Assembly: GCF_001522545.3 (NCBI RefSeq)
Contig: NC_031779.1
Span: 3,086,763 to 3,150,762, forward strand
Length of the DNA stretch: 64,000 nucleotides
Direction: 5' to 3'
DNA from: Parus major
Lineage: Eukaryota > Chordata > Aves > Passeriformes > Paridae
The notes beneath the pieces were generated by a model. The model saw nothing but the letters and a program-made list of their open reading frames with translations, made no database searches and was not told where the DNA came from. Made by a program: the position numbers and the translations under genes. Below, one piece after another: positions 37,301 through 48,100 of this stretch. The first letter of the stretch is position 1; each line of letters starts with the position of its first letter.

Positions 37301-40300
37301 GTACTTCATGTTAAAAATGCTTTTTAAAAATGCAGTTACTCACCGTAGCAGTCCCCTTAGCAGCCAACTTAGTTCCCACCTTAAGCTTGATATTCAAGTT
37401 CATTAAAAGGGGGTTTAACAAGTGCTAGTGATTGAGGCTGTTAGGTGAGCCATAACACGCAGATGCTCTCTCTGACCCCAGGTCCCTCAGTTGATGCTCA
37501 CATCTTACACCACAGCCTCCAGGAATTTGTTCTTACTGTCCCACAGATACTTGGTTTTTTGAGATCAAAGTTATTATTACAGTCATACACTCTCTGCAAA
37601 AGAGTGTCTTATTCTTTTAGCTTTTTCCAGCAACTGAGTAGGCATTCCTGGGCCAGAGTCACATATATTTAAGTCATATATGGGTATGACCAACAAGGTC
37701 TAGATATCTAGGCCTACCTACAACCTGCATATGAACTAACACCACACGTGTTTGTTAAAGAAACATCTGAACACTGTAGTATCCAAAATAAATCAACTCA
37801 GCAAGTGGGTTTAGCACTTGGTTCAGATCTACTCCACTGAATTTCAGTTTCTTCACAAATCTAACATAGACTCATTTCTACCATAATTAGATCTGGAATG
37901 ATTACAAGCTTCGGTGGAATCCAGCAGACTATGGAGGTGCTGAATTCATCCGAGTTCCATCTGGCCAGATCTGGAAGCCAGATATTGTTTTATATAACAA
38001 GTAAGGCTCTTGCATATTTAAGTTCTTAATTCAGGGAGAGGGGGGTGATGTTACCAGTTCTAAAAAAAACCCAGCAAATCAGCAGCAAGTTCACAGAATG
38101 CACTGAAATTCTGCTTTTCAACACACCTCTGTCCTGCATCCCCCCATTGCTGCTCTCACCTTCCTGCCAGCTATGTCAGCATCACTGGGCAGGATCCAGC
38201 TCTAACCTGGAGCTGCAAACCTGGCATTTCCCCTTCACAAGCCCCTGAGAGTCATAACATTAACTGAAAGAAATGCAAATTCTAGCTTTTTAGCAGTCAA
38301 ATTCACAACTTGACACCTTTGACAAATAAAACCTACAGATAAAATTCAATTTAGATGACAATTTCTGAGGCTGTAAAGAGTGAAACCATAACTAAATTGA
38401 TCTGTAAGAAGGCAATTCTCAATAAAATGGACTCAGCTACACAGATCCAAAACTCAGGTCTATGGATCAAGAGTGATGACACTCCTTTTCTAACTGGGGC
38501 CTTAAAACTTCAAATTACCCTTTAATTTTATCTTTTCATATACTCAACTGGATCATATAAGTTAGCAAAGTGTGACTTAAAAAAACCTCTTACACTCCTT
38601 ATGCAAAGATACATCCCAACACTAATCCCTCCTTCCATAGTTATTACCTGCACTGTCCAAGGAAGAGGTGGAAATACCAGTAATATTCTTATCATCCCTT
38701 GAATTCTGATGTGCTTGATCAATCTAGAATAGAATAGAATGAAATAATTCACTTGGAAAGGGCCCACAGGACTCATTTAGTTGGACTGCCATTTGCAATT
38801 GTTATTTGCCATTTTGAATATTGATTCCATCAAGCCATGCTATTAATAAGGGAGAATATTTGCTTTCAGCTCCTCCCTGGTGAGTTTATAGAGCTGTTTG
38901 TTTCAGTTTAACCATGCAAGTTTATGATGGTCCATCTTGCATGAGCAATTCAGCTCCAAGCAAACAAGTAATTGCTGACTTCCCCAAAACAGAATAAAGA
39001 GTTAATGTGTATGATCTGAATGTATGAAACTATCTGGCGTAGATCATTCTAATTTTTGTTATTTTTACTTGCTTTACAGTGCAGTTGGGGATTTCCAGGT
39101 TGATGACAAGACAAAGGCCCTTTTAAAATACACGGGTGACGTGACCTGGATACCTCCAGCTATATTTAAAAGTTCATGTAAAATAGATGTAACCTACTTC
39201 CCATTTGATTATCAGAACTGCACCATGAAGTTTGGTTCCTGGTCTTACGACAAAGCCAAAATCGACTTAGTTCTAATTGGCTCTACAATGAACCTGAAAG
39301 ATTACTGGGAGAGTGGAGAATGGGCTATAATTAAAGCTCCTGGGTATAAACATGACATCAAATACAACTGTTGTGAAGAGATATATCCAGACATCACATA
39401 TTCTCTTTACATTAGGCGTTTACCTTTATTTTACACGATCAATATGATTATTCCCTGTCTGTTGATTTCTTTTCTGACTGTATTAGTTTTCTATTTGCCC
39501 TCAGACTGTGGTGAGAAGGTGACACTCTGCATATCAGTGCTTCTCTCTTTAACAGTGTTCCTTCTTGTTATCACAGAAACCATACCTTCTACTTCCCTGG
39601 TAATTCCCCTTATTGGGGAATACCTCCTTTTCACCATGATTTTTGTAACTCTATCGATTGTCATTACAGTATTTGTACTAAATGTGCACTACAGAACACC
39701 CAAGACACACACAATGCCCGTGTGGGTGAGAACTATATTCTTGAACTTACTTCCCCGGATCATGTTCATGACAAGGCCTGCCAGTGATGAAGACAGTAAT
39801 CCAAAGCCAAAACCATTATTCACTTCTGAGTTTTCAAACTTAAATTGCATCAACGGTTCTGAAACCAAATGCTGCAAAGACGGCTTTGTTTGTCAAGATA
39901 TGGCATGCAGCTGCTGTCAGTACCAGCGCACAAAGTTCTCGGATTTCAGTGGCAATCTCACTAGAAGCTCAAGCTCTGAGTCTGTAGATCCTATGCTTTC
40001 ATTTTCAGTTCTGTCACCAGAAATGAGAGATGCTATTGAAAGTGTGAAATACATTGCAGAAAATATGAAAATGCAGAATGAAGCAAAAGAGGTAAGAACA
40101 TATTTACTGTTATTCAAACTGCAGATACCTTTTGCCATTAGAGTGTTTGGTAAGAAAAAGATCTGACAAGAAAGATAAAAGAGATCATTATTATATGCAA
40201 GTAAATTACACAAGCTGTATTACAAATATGTACAATTTTGAACTTATATAATTAAGAAGCAGCTCTGCTGCACAGTGATCTCTTTATTGACAATATATAT

Positions 40301-41646
40301 ACTGAGTGAGGCATGTTAAGGTAACCACTGCTAGGGGAATGTACCAAAGCACCCATCCCATGAGAGATGAAACTAGGATTTTCCAAGTTATAATCTAAAT
40401 AGTGGAATTTGTTGACCCTATGGCCTTCAGAAAGTTACATTCTCCTTCCCACAGCTTACCATCAACAGAAATGTAGGAGTGAATGTCCCTCACAGTGATG
40501 ATGGTGCTCGTTCTTGTTGCTGATGCAAAGTGCTATGACTAAATGAGGCCACTACTGTAAGACAGGGACCAACATCTTTCATAAAGCTGCATCTTAATAC
40601 AATAAAGGAGAAAAAAGAGAAGGGTTTTTTAGCATATTCCTTAAACATACTTTGAGCAGTAGACACACCATCACAATTTTTAAATACCTGAACTGTGGCA
40701 CTTCATTATAACTTCATTTTGTTTATACTGAAATCAGAACTCTAGTTAGATTTAATTGGTACAGAAAATATAGGGTTGCTTTGGGTTTTTAAGTTTCTCT
40801 TAGCAAACAAGTTCTAAGCTAAAAAGAACAAATTTCAAAAACAACAAATGCATTATTCATTTCTTATCATTTGTGAAGAAAAACAAAAAAATTTGAATTA
40901 TAATCTCAATAGTAACTAAAATGATCAATATATAACAAATAGAATACTTCATTGTCACTCTTGCTACCAAATTCACTGTAAATAAAAAAGAAAATTAGAA
41001 AAATCAGGTTTTTTGAAACTTTGTTCCCTTTTTACATGAAATATACAGAGATAAATTTTACATCATGCATGAAAACAGTCAGATTTCAGTACTACATAAT
41101 AAAGTACCAAATAATTATATACCAATTAATCTTTGCTTTTTACATACTACCTAAAGACCAGTAGGAGCAATCTGTTTCAGGATCATTTTCTGGACAAACT
41201 TGTTCATCTAAGAATGTAAAGTTTTACACTTTCATTTTTGGAATAGAGAACTTGTGTCTCCTCAAGTCCAGTGTCTTGGTGAACAACTTTCTGGATTTGG
41301 TGCAGCAGTTTTTGGCTTTGCTCCAAAGAGCATATTCAAATAAAGCTTCTTCAAGATGAATTCATTTGACAGTGAAACAGATGTGTAAGCTGTGTATTCA
41401 TAAGGATATCTACATACAGAAAAAACTGTGCTTCTTATATGAAATGGTATTATTGCTAATGCAACTTATTCACCTAATAAACATGACAACTTGTTATTCT
41501 TTTTTTTTTCTTTTCAGATTCAGGATGATTGGAAATATGTTGCTATGGTAATTGATCGTATTTTTCTATGGGTTTTCATCCTAGTATGTATTCTAGGAAC
41601 AGCAGGATTGTTTTTACAACCTCTGATGGCTGGAGATGAAATGTAA
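34296..41646 (+). CDS. CHRNA3: Neuronal nicotinic acetylcholine receptor subunit alpha-3 (six coding exons)
   Basis: Joining 34296-34350, 36240-36379, 36447-36491, 37891-38000, 39080-40091 and 41518-41646 gives 496 aa (human about 505). ATG 34296 sits in ACACCATGG and opens a hydrophobic signal peptide ([17 protein letters not shown]). The Cys-loop is Cys150-Cys164. The vicinal pair Cys214-Cys215 defines an alpha subunit. The aromatic box is intact: Tyr115, Trp171, Tyr212 and Tyr219. M1-M3 lie in exon 5, with the family M2 [20 protein letters not shown] and outer-ring Glu283; M4 is in exon 6. The Cys-loop to M3 part is nearly identical to mammalian alpha3. The M3-M4 loop differs and is unusually Cys-rich (373-396). 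Alpha3 forms the principal acetylcholine-binding face of ganglionic alpha3beta4 channels and sits in tandem behind CHRNB4. Confidence 0.96.
34351..36239 (+). other. CHRNA3: CHRNA3 intron 1
   Basis: This 1.9-kb intron is AT-rich for most of its length, then turns abruptly GC- and CpG-rich from about 36090 into exon 2. No repeat was identified. The acceptor is CTCCGCAG. Confidence 0.8.
36240..36379 (+). CDS. CHRNA3: CHRNA3 exon 2
   Basis: The 140-nt, GC-rich exon encodes the mature N terminus ([20 protein letters not shown]) through SQLVKV, matching the alpha3 SEAEHRL start. It ends at phase 0 before GTGAGT. Confidence 0.95.
36380..36446 (+). other. CHRNA3: CHRNA3 intron 2 (67 bp)
   Basis: The intron is unusually short but complete, with a GTGAGT donor, a pyrimidine tract and a TTTTCCAG acceptor. 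Because its length is not a multiple of three, retention shifts the frame. Confidence 0.92.
36447..36491 (+). CDS. CHRNA3: CHRNA3 exon 3
   Basis: The family-typical 45-nt exon encodes [15 protein letters not shown]. The donor is GTAAGT and both boundaries are phase 0. Confidence 0.95.
36492..37890 (+). other. CHRNA3: CHRNA3 intron 3
   Basis: This 1.4-kb intron contains the 26-bp minisatellite (36689-37010) in its GC-rich first third and ordinary AT-rich sequence after about 37.2 kb. It ends ATAATTAG. Confidence 0.88.
36689..37010. repeat. 26-bp GC-rich minisatellite, about 12.4 copies
   Basis: Copies start every 26 bases at 36689, 36715, 36741, 36767, 36793 and so on to 37001. The unit begins AGCAGCCCTGG, followed by an AC/GC-GGGATCC-type core carrying a GGATCC hexamer, then a G run. 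Copies differ at a few fixed positions (CTGGAC, CTAGGC or CTGGGC; CCCAGGGG or CCCGGGAG). A weaker copy may precede the array from 36663. It lies wholly in CHRNA3 intron 3, about 200 bases past exon 3. Confidence 0.95.
37891..38000 (+). CDS. CHRNA3: CHRNA3 exon 4
   Basis: The 110-nt exon encodes [11 protein letters not shown] through [10 protein letters not shown], including loop A Tyr115. Phase 2 donor GTAAGG. Confidence 0.95.
38001..39079 (+). other. CHRNA3: CHRNA3 intron 4
   Basis: This 1.1-kb intron contains a CR1-like fragment near 38.75 kb and is otherwise unremarkable. It ends GCTTTACAG. Confidence 0.85.
38724..38791. mobile_element. CR1 LINE 3'-end fragment
   Basis: AGAATAGAATAGAATG is followed by a segment ending GTTGGACTGCC. 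This is the layout of avian CR1 3' termini in reverse complement (ATAGAAT repeats, then TTGGAAAGGGCC, then an AGTTGGACTGCC-like end). It supports a bird genome. The family call comes from remembered consensus features, not an alignment. Confidence 0.55.
39080..40091 (+). CDS. CHRNA3: CHRNA3 exon 5
   Basis: The 1012-nt exon covers the Cys-loop, loops B and C ([10 protein letters not shown]), M1-M3 and the cytoplasmic loop. It ends NEAKE at phase 0 before GTAAGA. Read-through into intron 5 would add 25 residues and stop at 40166. Confidence 0.97.
40092..41517 (+). other. CHRNA3: CHRNA3 intron 5
   Basis: This 1.4-kb, strongly AT-rich intron has a long pyrimidine tract before the acceptor (TTTTCTTTTCAG). 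No other feature was recognised. Confidence 0.88.
41518..41646 (+). CDS. CHRNA3: CHRNA3 exon 6 (terminal coding exon)
   Basis: It encodes [14 protein letters not shown], helix M4 and the short tail QPLMAGDEM, with a TAA stop. The start is fixed by phase 0 and the strong acceptor. Confidence 0.96.
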   Translation: MQDDWKYVAMVIDRIFLWVFILVCILGTAGLFLQPLMAGDEM

Positions 41647-41652
41647 AGATTA

Positions 41653-41678
41653 AATAAAATCTTGTGAAATCAAATAAA
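41653..41678 (+). terminator. CHRNA3: Proximal CHRNA3 polyadenylation signals
   Basis: Two AATAAA hexamers lie 7 and 27 bases past the TAA stop. The 3' UTR would be very short if they are used. Confidence 0.4.
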
Positions 41679-42660
41679 ACTGCCAACCAACTCTGCATCC
41701 CCCTCTCAGCACCTCATGTCTTTTCCATGTGTAGTAGAACAAGGATCTTCCTTGGCTTCAACTTCACTTGACCACGACAGCTTTGTTCAAAATGCAGAAA
41801 AAGAAATTATTTGGAACTTTTATGACAGCTGATCTCAAAGTAATACAAGCTACTTCCTGCAATAACTGGAGAAGATGGAGGCAGTATATTAAACTTTATA
41901 GGAATGATTTAAGCAGCAGTTAACAAAGAAATGGAAAATTCCATGAATATTTGGAAAGTCAAGATGTGTTGAATGCTTTGGGCTTCTAGGTTTGTTCTGT
42001 AGTCTGGTGCCAAGCCTCTTCACAGCATGACAGGATCTTCTGGAAGGAGTTCATAGGGGGGTCCATGTATGGAGGATGGAATGGTGGCAAGCACAAGTAC
42101 CAAAAGGCTGGAGTGCAGACATTGCCACCTGCTGTACAAACTGACCCACACAGTGGCAAGAAAGGACTGAGGAGAGGTTTATTACAAAAGGAAAACAAAT
42201 AGGTAAATAATAGATTATGGTAATAAAGCAGCCATAAAGTAAACTCTGTGTATCCCCAGACTGAAATGTATGTGAAGGCTGTCAGGAAAATAAGCTGCTC
42301 AAACATAATGACGTTTAGAATTGTGTACGAGTAAAACACAATAAGACAGTCTGCAAGTGACACAAAGGATCAAAACACTCTGACAGGATAGTTTGGATAC
42401 AGAGGCATCCTGCTGTAGTGAAGTGTTTTATGTCAAGGGAAGGCAGGCAGACAAAAATAGTCCTGTAAAGTGTGCTAAAATTGTTGCTTAGGCATATATA
42501 TATTTTCTGTTAATCAGTAATTGCAGATTATTTAAGATCATGAATAAAGAATGCAACAAAACGCTGTAATCAGAGCATATTTTGTAAAAATACCAACTGC
42601 TCTCTCTGCACCAAACTGAAAACTTTGTGGAAATACAATGTATCAAGTGATATTTATGAA

Positions 42661-42666
42661 AATAAA
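42661..42666 (+). terminator. CHRNA3: Distal CHRNA3 polyadenylation signal candidate
   Basis: AATAAA is followed about 25 bases later by a GU/U-rich stretch (CTGTGCCTTTTTTTT), the usual arrangement of a functional cleavage site. It would give a 3' UTR of about 1 kb. Confidence 0.45.
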
Positions 42667-45005
42667 GAGAATCAAACTGTTGAAAACTGTGCCTTTTTTT
42701 TAAATTTATTTTGAGCAAGTGACAGAATGCTATACGGTAGCATTACCTACAGTTCAATACATTCAGCAGTAAGTTACAGAAGTAAAAATCCATGCTTCTG
42801 AGTATATTAACATTATTTTGTTTCAGATACACCTGATAAGCAAAAGACCCCAAGGATTCCAGTGTCAGCTATGTTATCTGAATCTATCATGATCAGACTA
42901 GAAGTCACTAAAAGAAATTCATGCATTTGCAAAAACTGTGAGTTACTATAATAGAGTGACTCCACTGGGCAATGTGCTGTCCATCATGATATAACTGGGC
43001 AGCCTGGAGACATCATTTAACAAGGAGAAAGAGATGAAATGGAGAGTTAAAAAAATAAGATATATATCTAATCTACAGTTGTACTCACTTTGCTTTCTCT
43101 TCAGGTAAATTTCAGTAATTCAAACCTATGGAAGACTTTAAAAAGAAATGTAGTATTTGAAGAGGAAACAAGCTATCTGAAGTACTTCTGCAACTTGAAC
43201 TCATAGAAAGTCATTGATGCATTGTTTAACCTCAGTAATAATGAGAAGTTAAAAGGTCTTATATTAATGAATTAAACCAGACAATCTTTACTAATTAACC
43301 TTTAAAGTTATGATTGGAATAAAGGAAACATATGTATCTAATGTCTGATGTAATTGTGTAACTGAAGAAGAGTGACTCCCTAACTGCTAATAAAAAAAAA
43401 AAGGAAAAAAAGACAAAAGGCCTGCCTGATATCATTTCCATACCTGTGAGCCTTTAAAGGCTACACAAAACCAAGAATATCCTGCAGATTAAAACTTTTT
43501 GAAATAAATATTTAGTTATATATAAATTATATCATAAGTAATCACTATTATAATCAGTGCAGGGCTATTCTAAAGGAGATCTGGGAGGGGGTGTGGGAGA
43601 AATATCTATCTGTTCTAATTCATAATCACTATAAAAACTTAAAATTATCAAAGATACCACAGTTTACATTTAAGCTTCTCACCTAAACATGTTATTATTC
43701 ATGTGGTAATTTAAGGTAACAAAAACTTCCTAAGATTTCCTCTAGCCTGGCACTCCTGTATTAGGCCTACAGGATGAAATTTTATTATGAACAATACTGA
43801 AAAAACTTTAGTGTAGGAAAACACCCAACTATTTTAGAGTCTTTTCCAGAAATAAAGCTATTAAGAAAGGAAGAAAGGTAGCATTGGAATCAATGTAAAG
43901 GACATATTTTAATGGAATAATTGAAAAATTCTAAGTTTGCTTTCAATGATCTTAGGAAAAAGAAAATATTGAAAATTCTAAGTCCTTGGTGTTTAGAATT
44001 ACATATGGTTTCATAAGTGAAAGAACTAATCCAAGGTACCTCTCTTAAATTCAGTTTAACAAATGTGAAAATCATTAATCATCTCCATTTGGTTCCACAC
44101 CATAATGATTTATAACCCATTTCCTTCAGAAAGACACTCCACAAATTCCTTCTCCCTGTGCTTAAATTCTTCATTCTGAGTAACACTCAAAGACAGGAAA
44201 TAATGAACATGTCTGCAATTCTTCATCAAGGGTAAAGAAATCTGAATGTTCCAGCCCCTTAGAATACTTATGCACTTTGTGAATTTAGTTAACTGCCTTT
44301 GTCTTCACCTTCCTTTCTAAAATTGATGGAGACATCAATATATACACGTGCTTTAGGCATTTTAAGGCTTATTAAATGCTCATGTTGGTATCACAGAATT
44401 AATAAGCTTTAAAATTTAGCAGCGAATTCCAGTGAAAATTTATAAAGGCCAGACATGGCCAAATTGCTGTTCTTAGTTGTATATTATAAATACAGGAAGT
44501 TTAACTTGTATTTTTATTATTATTTTAAATTACTCTGGTGAAATTTCAGACTTCTACAACACACTGAAGAGAACTTATAAAAATTCTCCTTTATATACTA
44601 AATTGAAATAAGCAACTCTACTGTGTAACTGCAAATATTTAATATTCAGTATAACAATTTATCTAGTAATTAAATAATTGGACTACAGTGATCATCATTA
44701 AAAAATTGAAATCCTTCTATATCACAGTAGGTGTCAGTGTATGCTTTTTTGATAAATCATACATGCCATGGCTTGAGAAGGTTCTTCTAATTCTGAGTTG
44801 GCTTAGCAGTAACTCAGTAGACTGGTAATAAGCAAATGGACTTCTATTGTGTCCTGGGAATGCCATGCTTTAAGATAAACCTAATTTTCTAGTTTTGGAA
44901 ATTTTTTTTCACTCTATCAGAAACACGTCTACAAAGAACGTGCAGGGAAACAGAGCTACTGCAAAACTTAGAGCCAGATCAGCAGGACATGGCTCCAAAG
45001 GTATT

Positions 45006-45167
45006 TTATGCATTTGTACTGCCTATATGTGTAGGTACTATTATACTTGCCCATTTATGAATAACAGGAATAAATAATACAAGTGATCCAATTATTGAAA
45101 CCAGAAGAAAAGCCCACAAGAACATTCGATCAAGCACCTGAGCTATGTATTTCCAGTCTTCAACAAC
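45006..45167 (-). CDS. CHRNA5: CHRNA5 exon 6 (terminal coding exon)
   Basis: It reads [18 protein letters not shown], helix M4 and the tail HIGSTNA, then TAA, 53 residues in all. The tail after M4 is longer than in beta4 and alpha3, as is usual for alpha5. The acceptor is TTTTAG. Confidence 0.95.
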   Translation of the reverse strand, partial: VVEDWKYIAQVLDRMFLWAFLLVSIIGSLVLFIPVIHKWASIIVPTHIGSTNA

Positions 45168-48100
45168 CTAAAACACAAAGAGCACAGAAGTTGGTCAGTG
45201 TGTGCAAGAACAGGTAAAAACACAGTACCAAATCCTGCAATTGTTAGTTATTTCAAAGTATGCTTTTTTCAACCATGTCCATATGATAACCCTTTTGAGC
45301 AATATTTTATAATAATACTGTAAGTTAGAACAGGTGCAAGCTTCCCTCTGTTAAGATTGATAAGCAATGTAGATTTTGATGCAGAAATTGACCCTGACAA
45401 GCACCAAACATCCTCATTTGTAGGGATGAGACTGGCCTGCCATTTTCTAACGTACTGCAGGATTCATAGCACATGACATCATAAAGTGGAATTCCCAAGC
45501 AGGAACTGGAAGCAAAAGCTGTAAAAAAAAACCCAAACAACCACCAACACCAACTGACAGCAAAAAAGTAACCAGAAAACCAAAACCAAATCCCCCAAGT
45601 AGTAATAATATTTTTTTTTTAAATTGTTAGTACAAAGCAGCTGTTGTGTTCCAAGCAATTCCTGAAGGCTGCAAAGTTACTGCTGCACAGAATTATACAC
45701 TGGGGAGAATACTCACAGAATACTCAAGACTACTTTCCTTTTTGATAAAATTATTCATATCTATACACAGTTTTGCAAGTATTGCAGATATAATTATGAA
45801 AACAAAATAAAACCCTGCCAAACAATTGTCTTGGATTTGGACTGGAGCTGTCCAAGCCTAATGCTTCCTAAAATGTAAGGCTACAATAGTATTAGCTGTT
45901 TAGTGTTTATTAACAACTTTTGTAAATAAAGTTTGCATTCTCTGGAGCCCATAAATAATAAAACAAGTGAATCCCTGGTCAGCTGTATATTAATTTCCAA
46001 GGTTTACTATAAACAACATTACACTTGAAAAACAAAATACTTACTACTTGTCTCTCACAGTCAACCCTTAATTTACAGGAAATTATGTATTTAATAGCAA
46101 ACCATTCTATTTCTGTTGTTCATACAATTCAGGGTTATTGGATGCTGCTTTAACAGTACAGCAGATGCATTTATTAAAAATCTAGGCCACATCCCTTGAG
46201 ACAATGTCAGAATCAAGTCTTGAGAAGGCACATAGATGAGGCACACTACTCCTAATCTCGTATGGCTGAACAGAGCTCTCAGCAACCAGAACCTTCTGAA
46301 GACAGCAATTCCCATATAGACTGAAAGAACCTCAGGCTTTGCCATCAGAAACAGACAGTATACAACAAACTTCTAGATTTCTATAAGCTTCTACACTAGA
46401 CCGGAAATTGCATTTAAGTTTCTGATGTACCAATGGTGCTAGCTTAAAAAGCATGTAAAGAAAACAGATTTCTAATGCTCTTACACAAATGTTGTAAACA
46501 TTCATTAAGGATAATTCAGAGTGCAAATGCACAGACTGAAAAAAAGCCTCTTTTGATAAAACTTAGGGACAAATAATAGTAAGGTAGAAGAGAACACTTA
46601 GGAAGTCATTGAGTCCATGTTTCATTTGAGCACAATATGACCAACATATGGTTATAGCCTGTATTTAAACTAATATAAGTTAGAGCACTGAAACTGTTTT
46701 TATTTGGAACTGAAAGCTGCAAGGTAAGCCTTGGCAGAATTTATTTGGAAAATACAAGACAAATGAATTTTTCAAGATAGCCTTCAGGTACAAGAATAAA
46801 GTGAAAAAGAGCTCCTCCCATCATCTCATCAGTGCTGTAGGGAACAGTTACAGTAGATGCTCTTGTCACAGCCAAGTGTCTTACAACATGGAACTAGTAA
46901 CAAGAATTTCTAGAAGAAAGCAAAAGACTTTTAAAGACCCCAAATACTGTACTGTATCAGCCAAATATTCTCAGTATTGTACCATATTTGCACTTTTTTC
47001 CACTGGAAACAACTACACAACTTTCAGCAAAGTACAAAAGCTGGGAATCTGTAGCACATCTTTAATATGCAACTGCACAGTAAGACACTTGGTTTTCTAA
47101 TTTCCACTTGTATAAGATCAGTGTAGCAGGACTAACACACCCACCTCGCGAACTTCATTCTCCTTCATAACGTGTCTCGTAATATAGCGGATGGAATCCA
47201 GAGCTGCCTCCAAGGTGTTCCTGGATGATTCTGATACATTCATATTTGCTGTTTCCTCCTTCTGGGCAAAGTACCTATCAACGTGGCTTCTCATGCAAAG
47301 CAGCTTGGGCAGCTTGTGCAGAAATATCTTGCGAACCCAAGGTGCCATGGCATTGTGTGTGGACGAGGAGCGGTGGTGGATATTGATAGCAAAGACAGTG
47401 ATCACAATGGATAAGGTCACAAAGATCATAGTAAACACCAAGTACTCTCCTATGAGCGGGATAACTTTAGAAGATGATGGAATAATTTCTTCAATAACCA
47501 GAAGAAAAACAGTCAAAGATACCAGTACTGAAGTGCAAAGTGAAATTTTTTCACCTTCATTTGAAGGAAGATAGAAGACAAGGACAGTTAAAAATGAAAG
47601 CCCAATACAAGGAATAATTAGAAACAAAGTGTAAAAAAGTGGCAAACGTCTAATTATAAATGAATATGTAACGAAAGGATACCAGCAGCATCCATCAGTC
47701 CTATTGCCTTTGCTCCCTGTCGCAGTCACTATTTCCCATTCTCCATTATCAAAAAAATCTCTTTTGTCAACATCATAATCTTCAAGAATTAGATCAACCT
47801 GTGAGCCATCGTAAGTCCAGGAACCAAATTTCATTGAGCAATTTTGAAGGTCAAAGGGAAAGAATGTTACATCAATAGTACAAGAACTTTTGTAGTTTGC
47901 TGGTGGAGTCCAAGCAATGGTGCCATCATATTTTACCACAGTTTTTGTAGATGTTCCCTCAAAACGCCCATCTGCACTGAAAGAAGAGAGATAAATGCAG
48001 GTAATTACAATGGGATGTGGGGCTGTAGTTAAAGAAGAAATATGCTTTGTTAATATCATTCCAGCTGTCTATCCCTTGATAACAAAAATTTTGTATTGTC

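Larger units (their letters stand above)
41647..45005. other. Convergent CHRNA3-CHRNA5 spacer (both 3' UTRs)
   Basis: This 3.4 kb lies between the two stop codons of convergent genes. On the plus strand, AATAAA occurs at 41653, 41673 and 42661. On the minus strand, AATAAA (TTTATT on plus) occurs at 44513-44518, 43781-43786 and 42705-42710. The two 3' UTRs may therefore meet or overlap, as reported for the human genes. The minus-strand frame at 41986-42363 has no recognisable domain. Confidence 0.7.

Noticed and set aside
39024..40166. 380-aa uninterrupted frame as a CHRNA3 gene by itself
   Set aside because: Both ends are intronic read-through. The true exon is 39080-40091 with clear splice sites.
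41986..42363. 125-aa minus-strand ORF and AATAAACC motif suggesting an LTR
   Set aside because: Only a polyadenylation-like motif was seen. No TG...CA ends or ordered promoter elements could be defined.
46581..46630. CR1-like segment in CHRNA5 intron 5
   Set aside because: The similarity is limited to a short AGTCATTGAGTCCA-type stretch and is too weak to call without alignment.
47118..48059. 313-aa minus-strand frame as a stand-alone protein
   Set aside because: It is CHRNA5 exon 5 (47145-47976) plus intron read-through on both sides.
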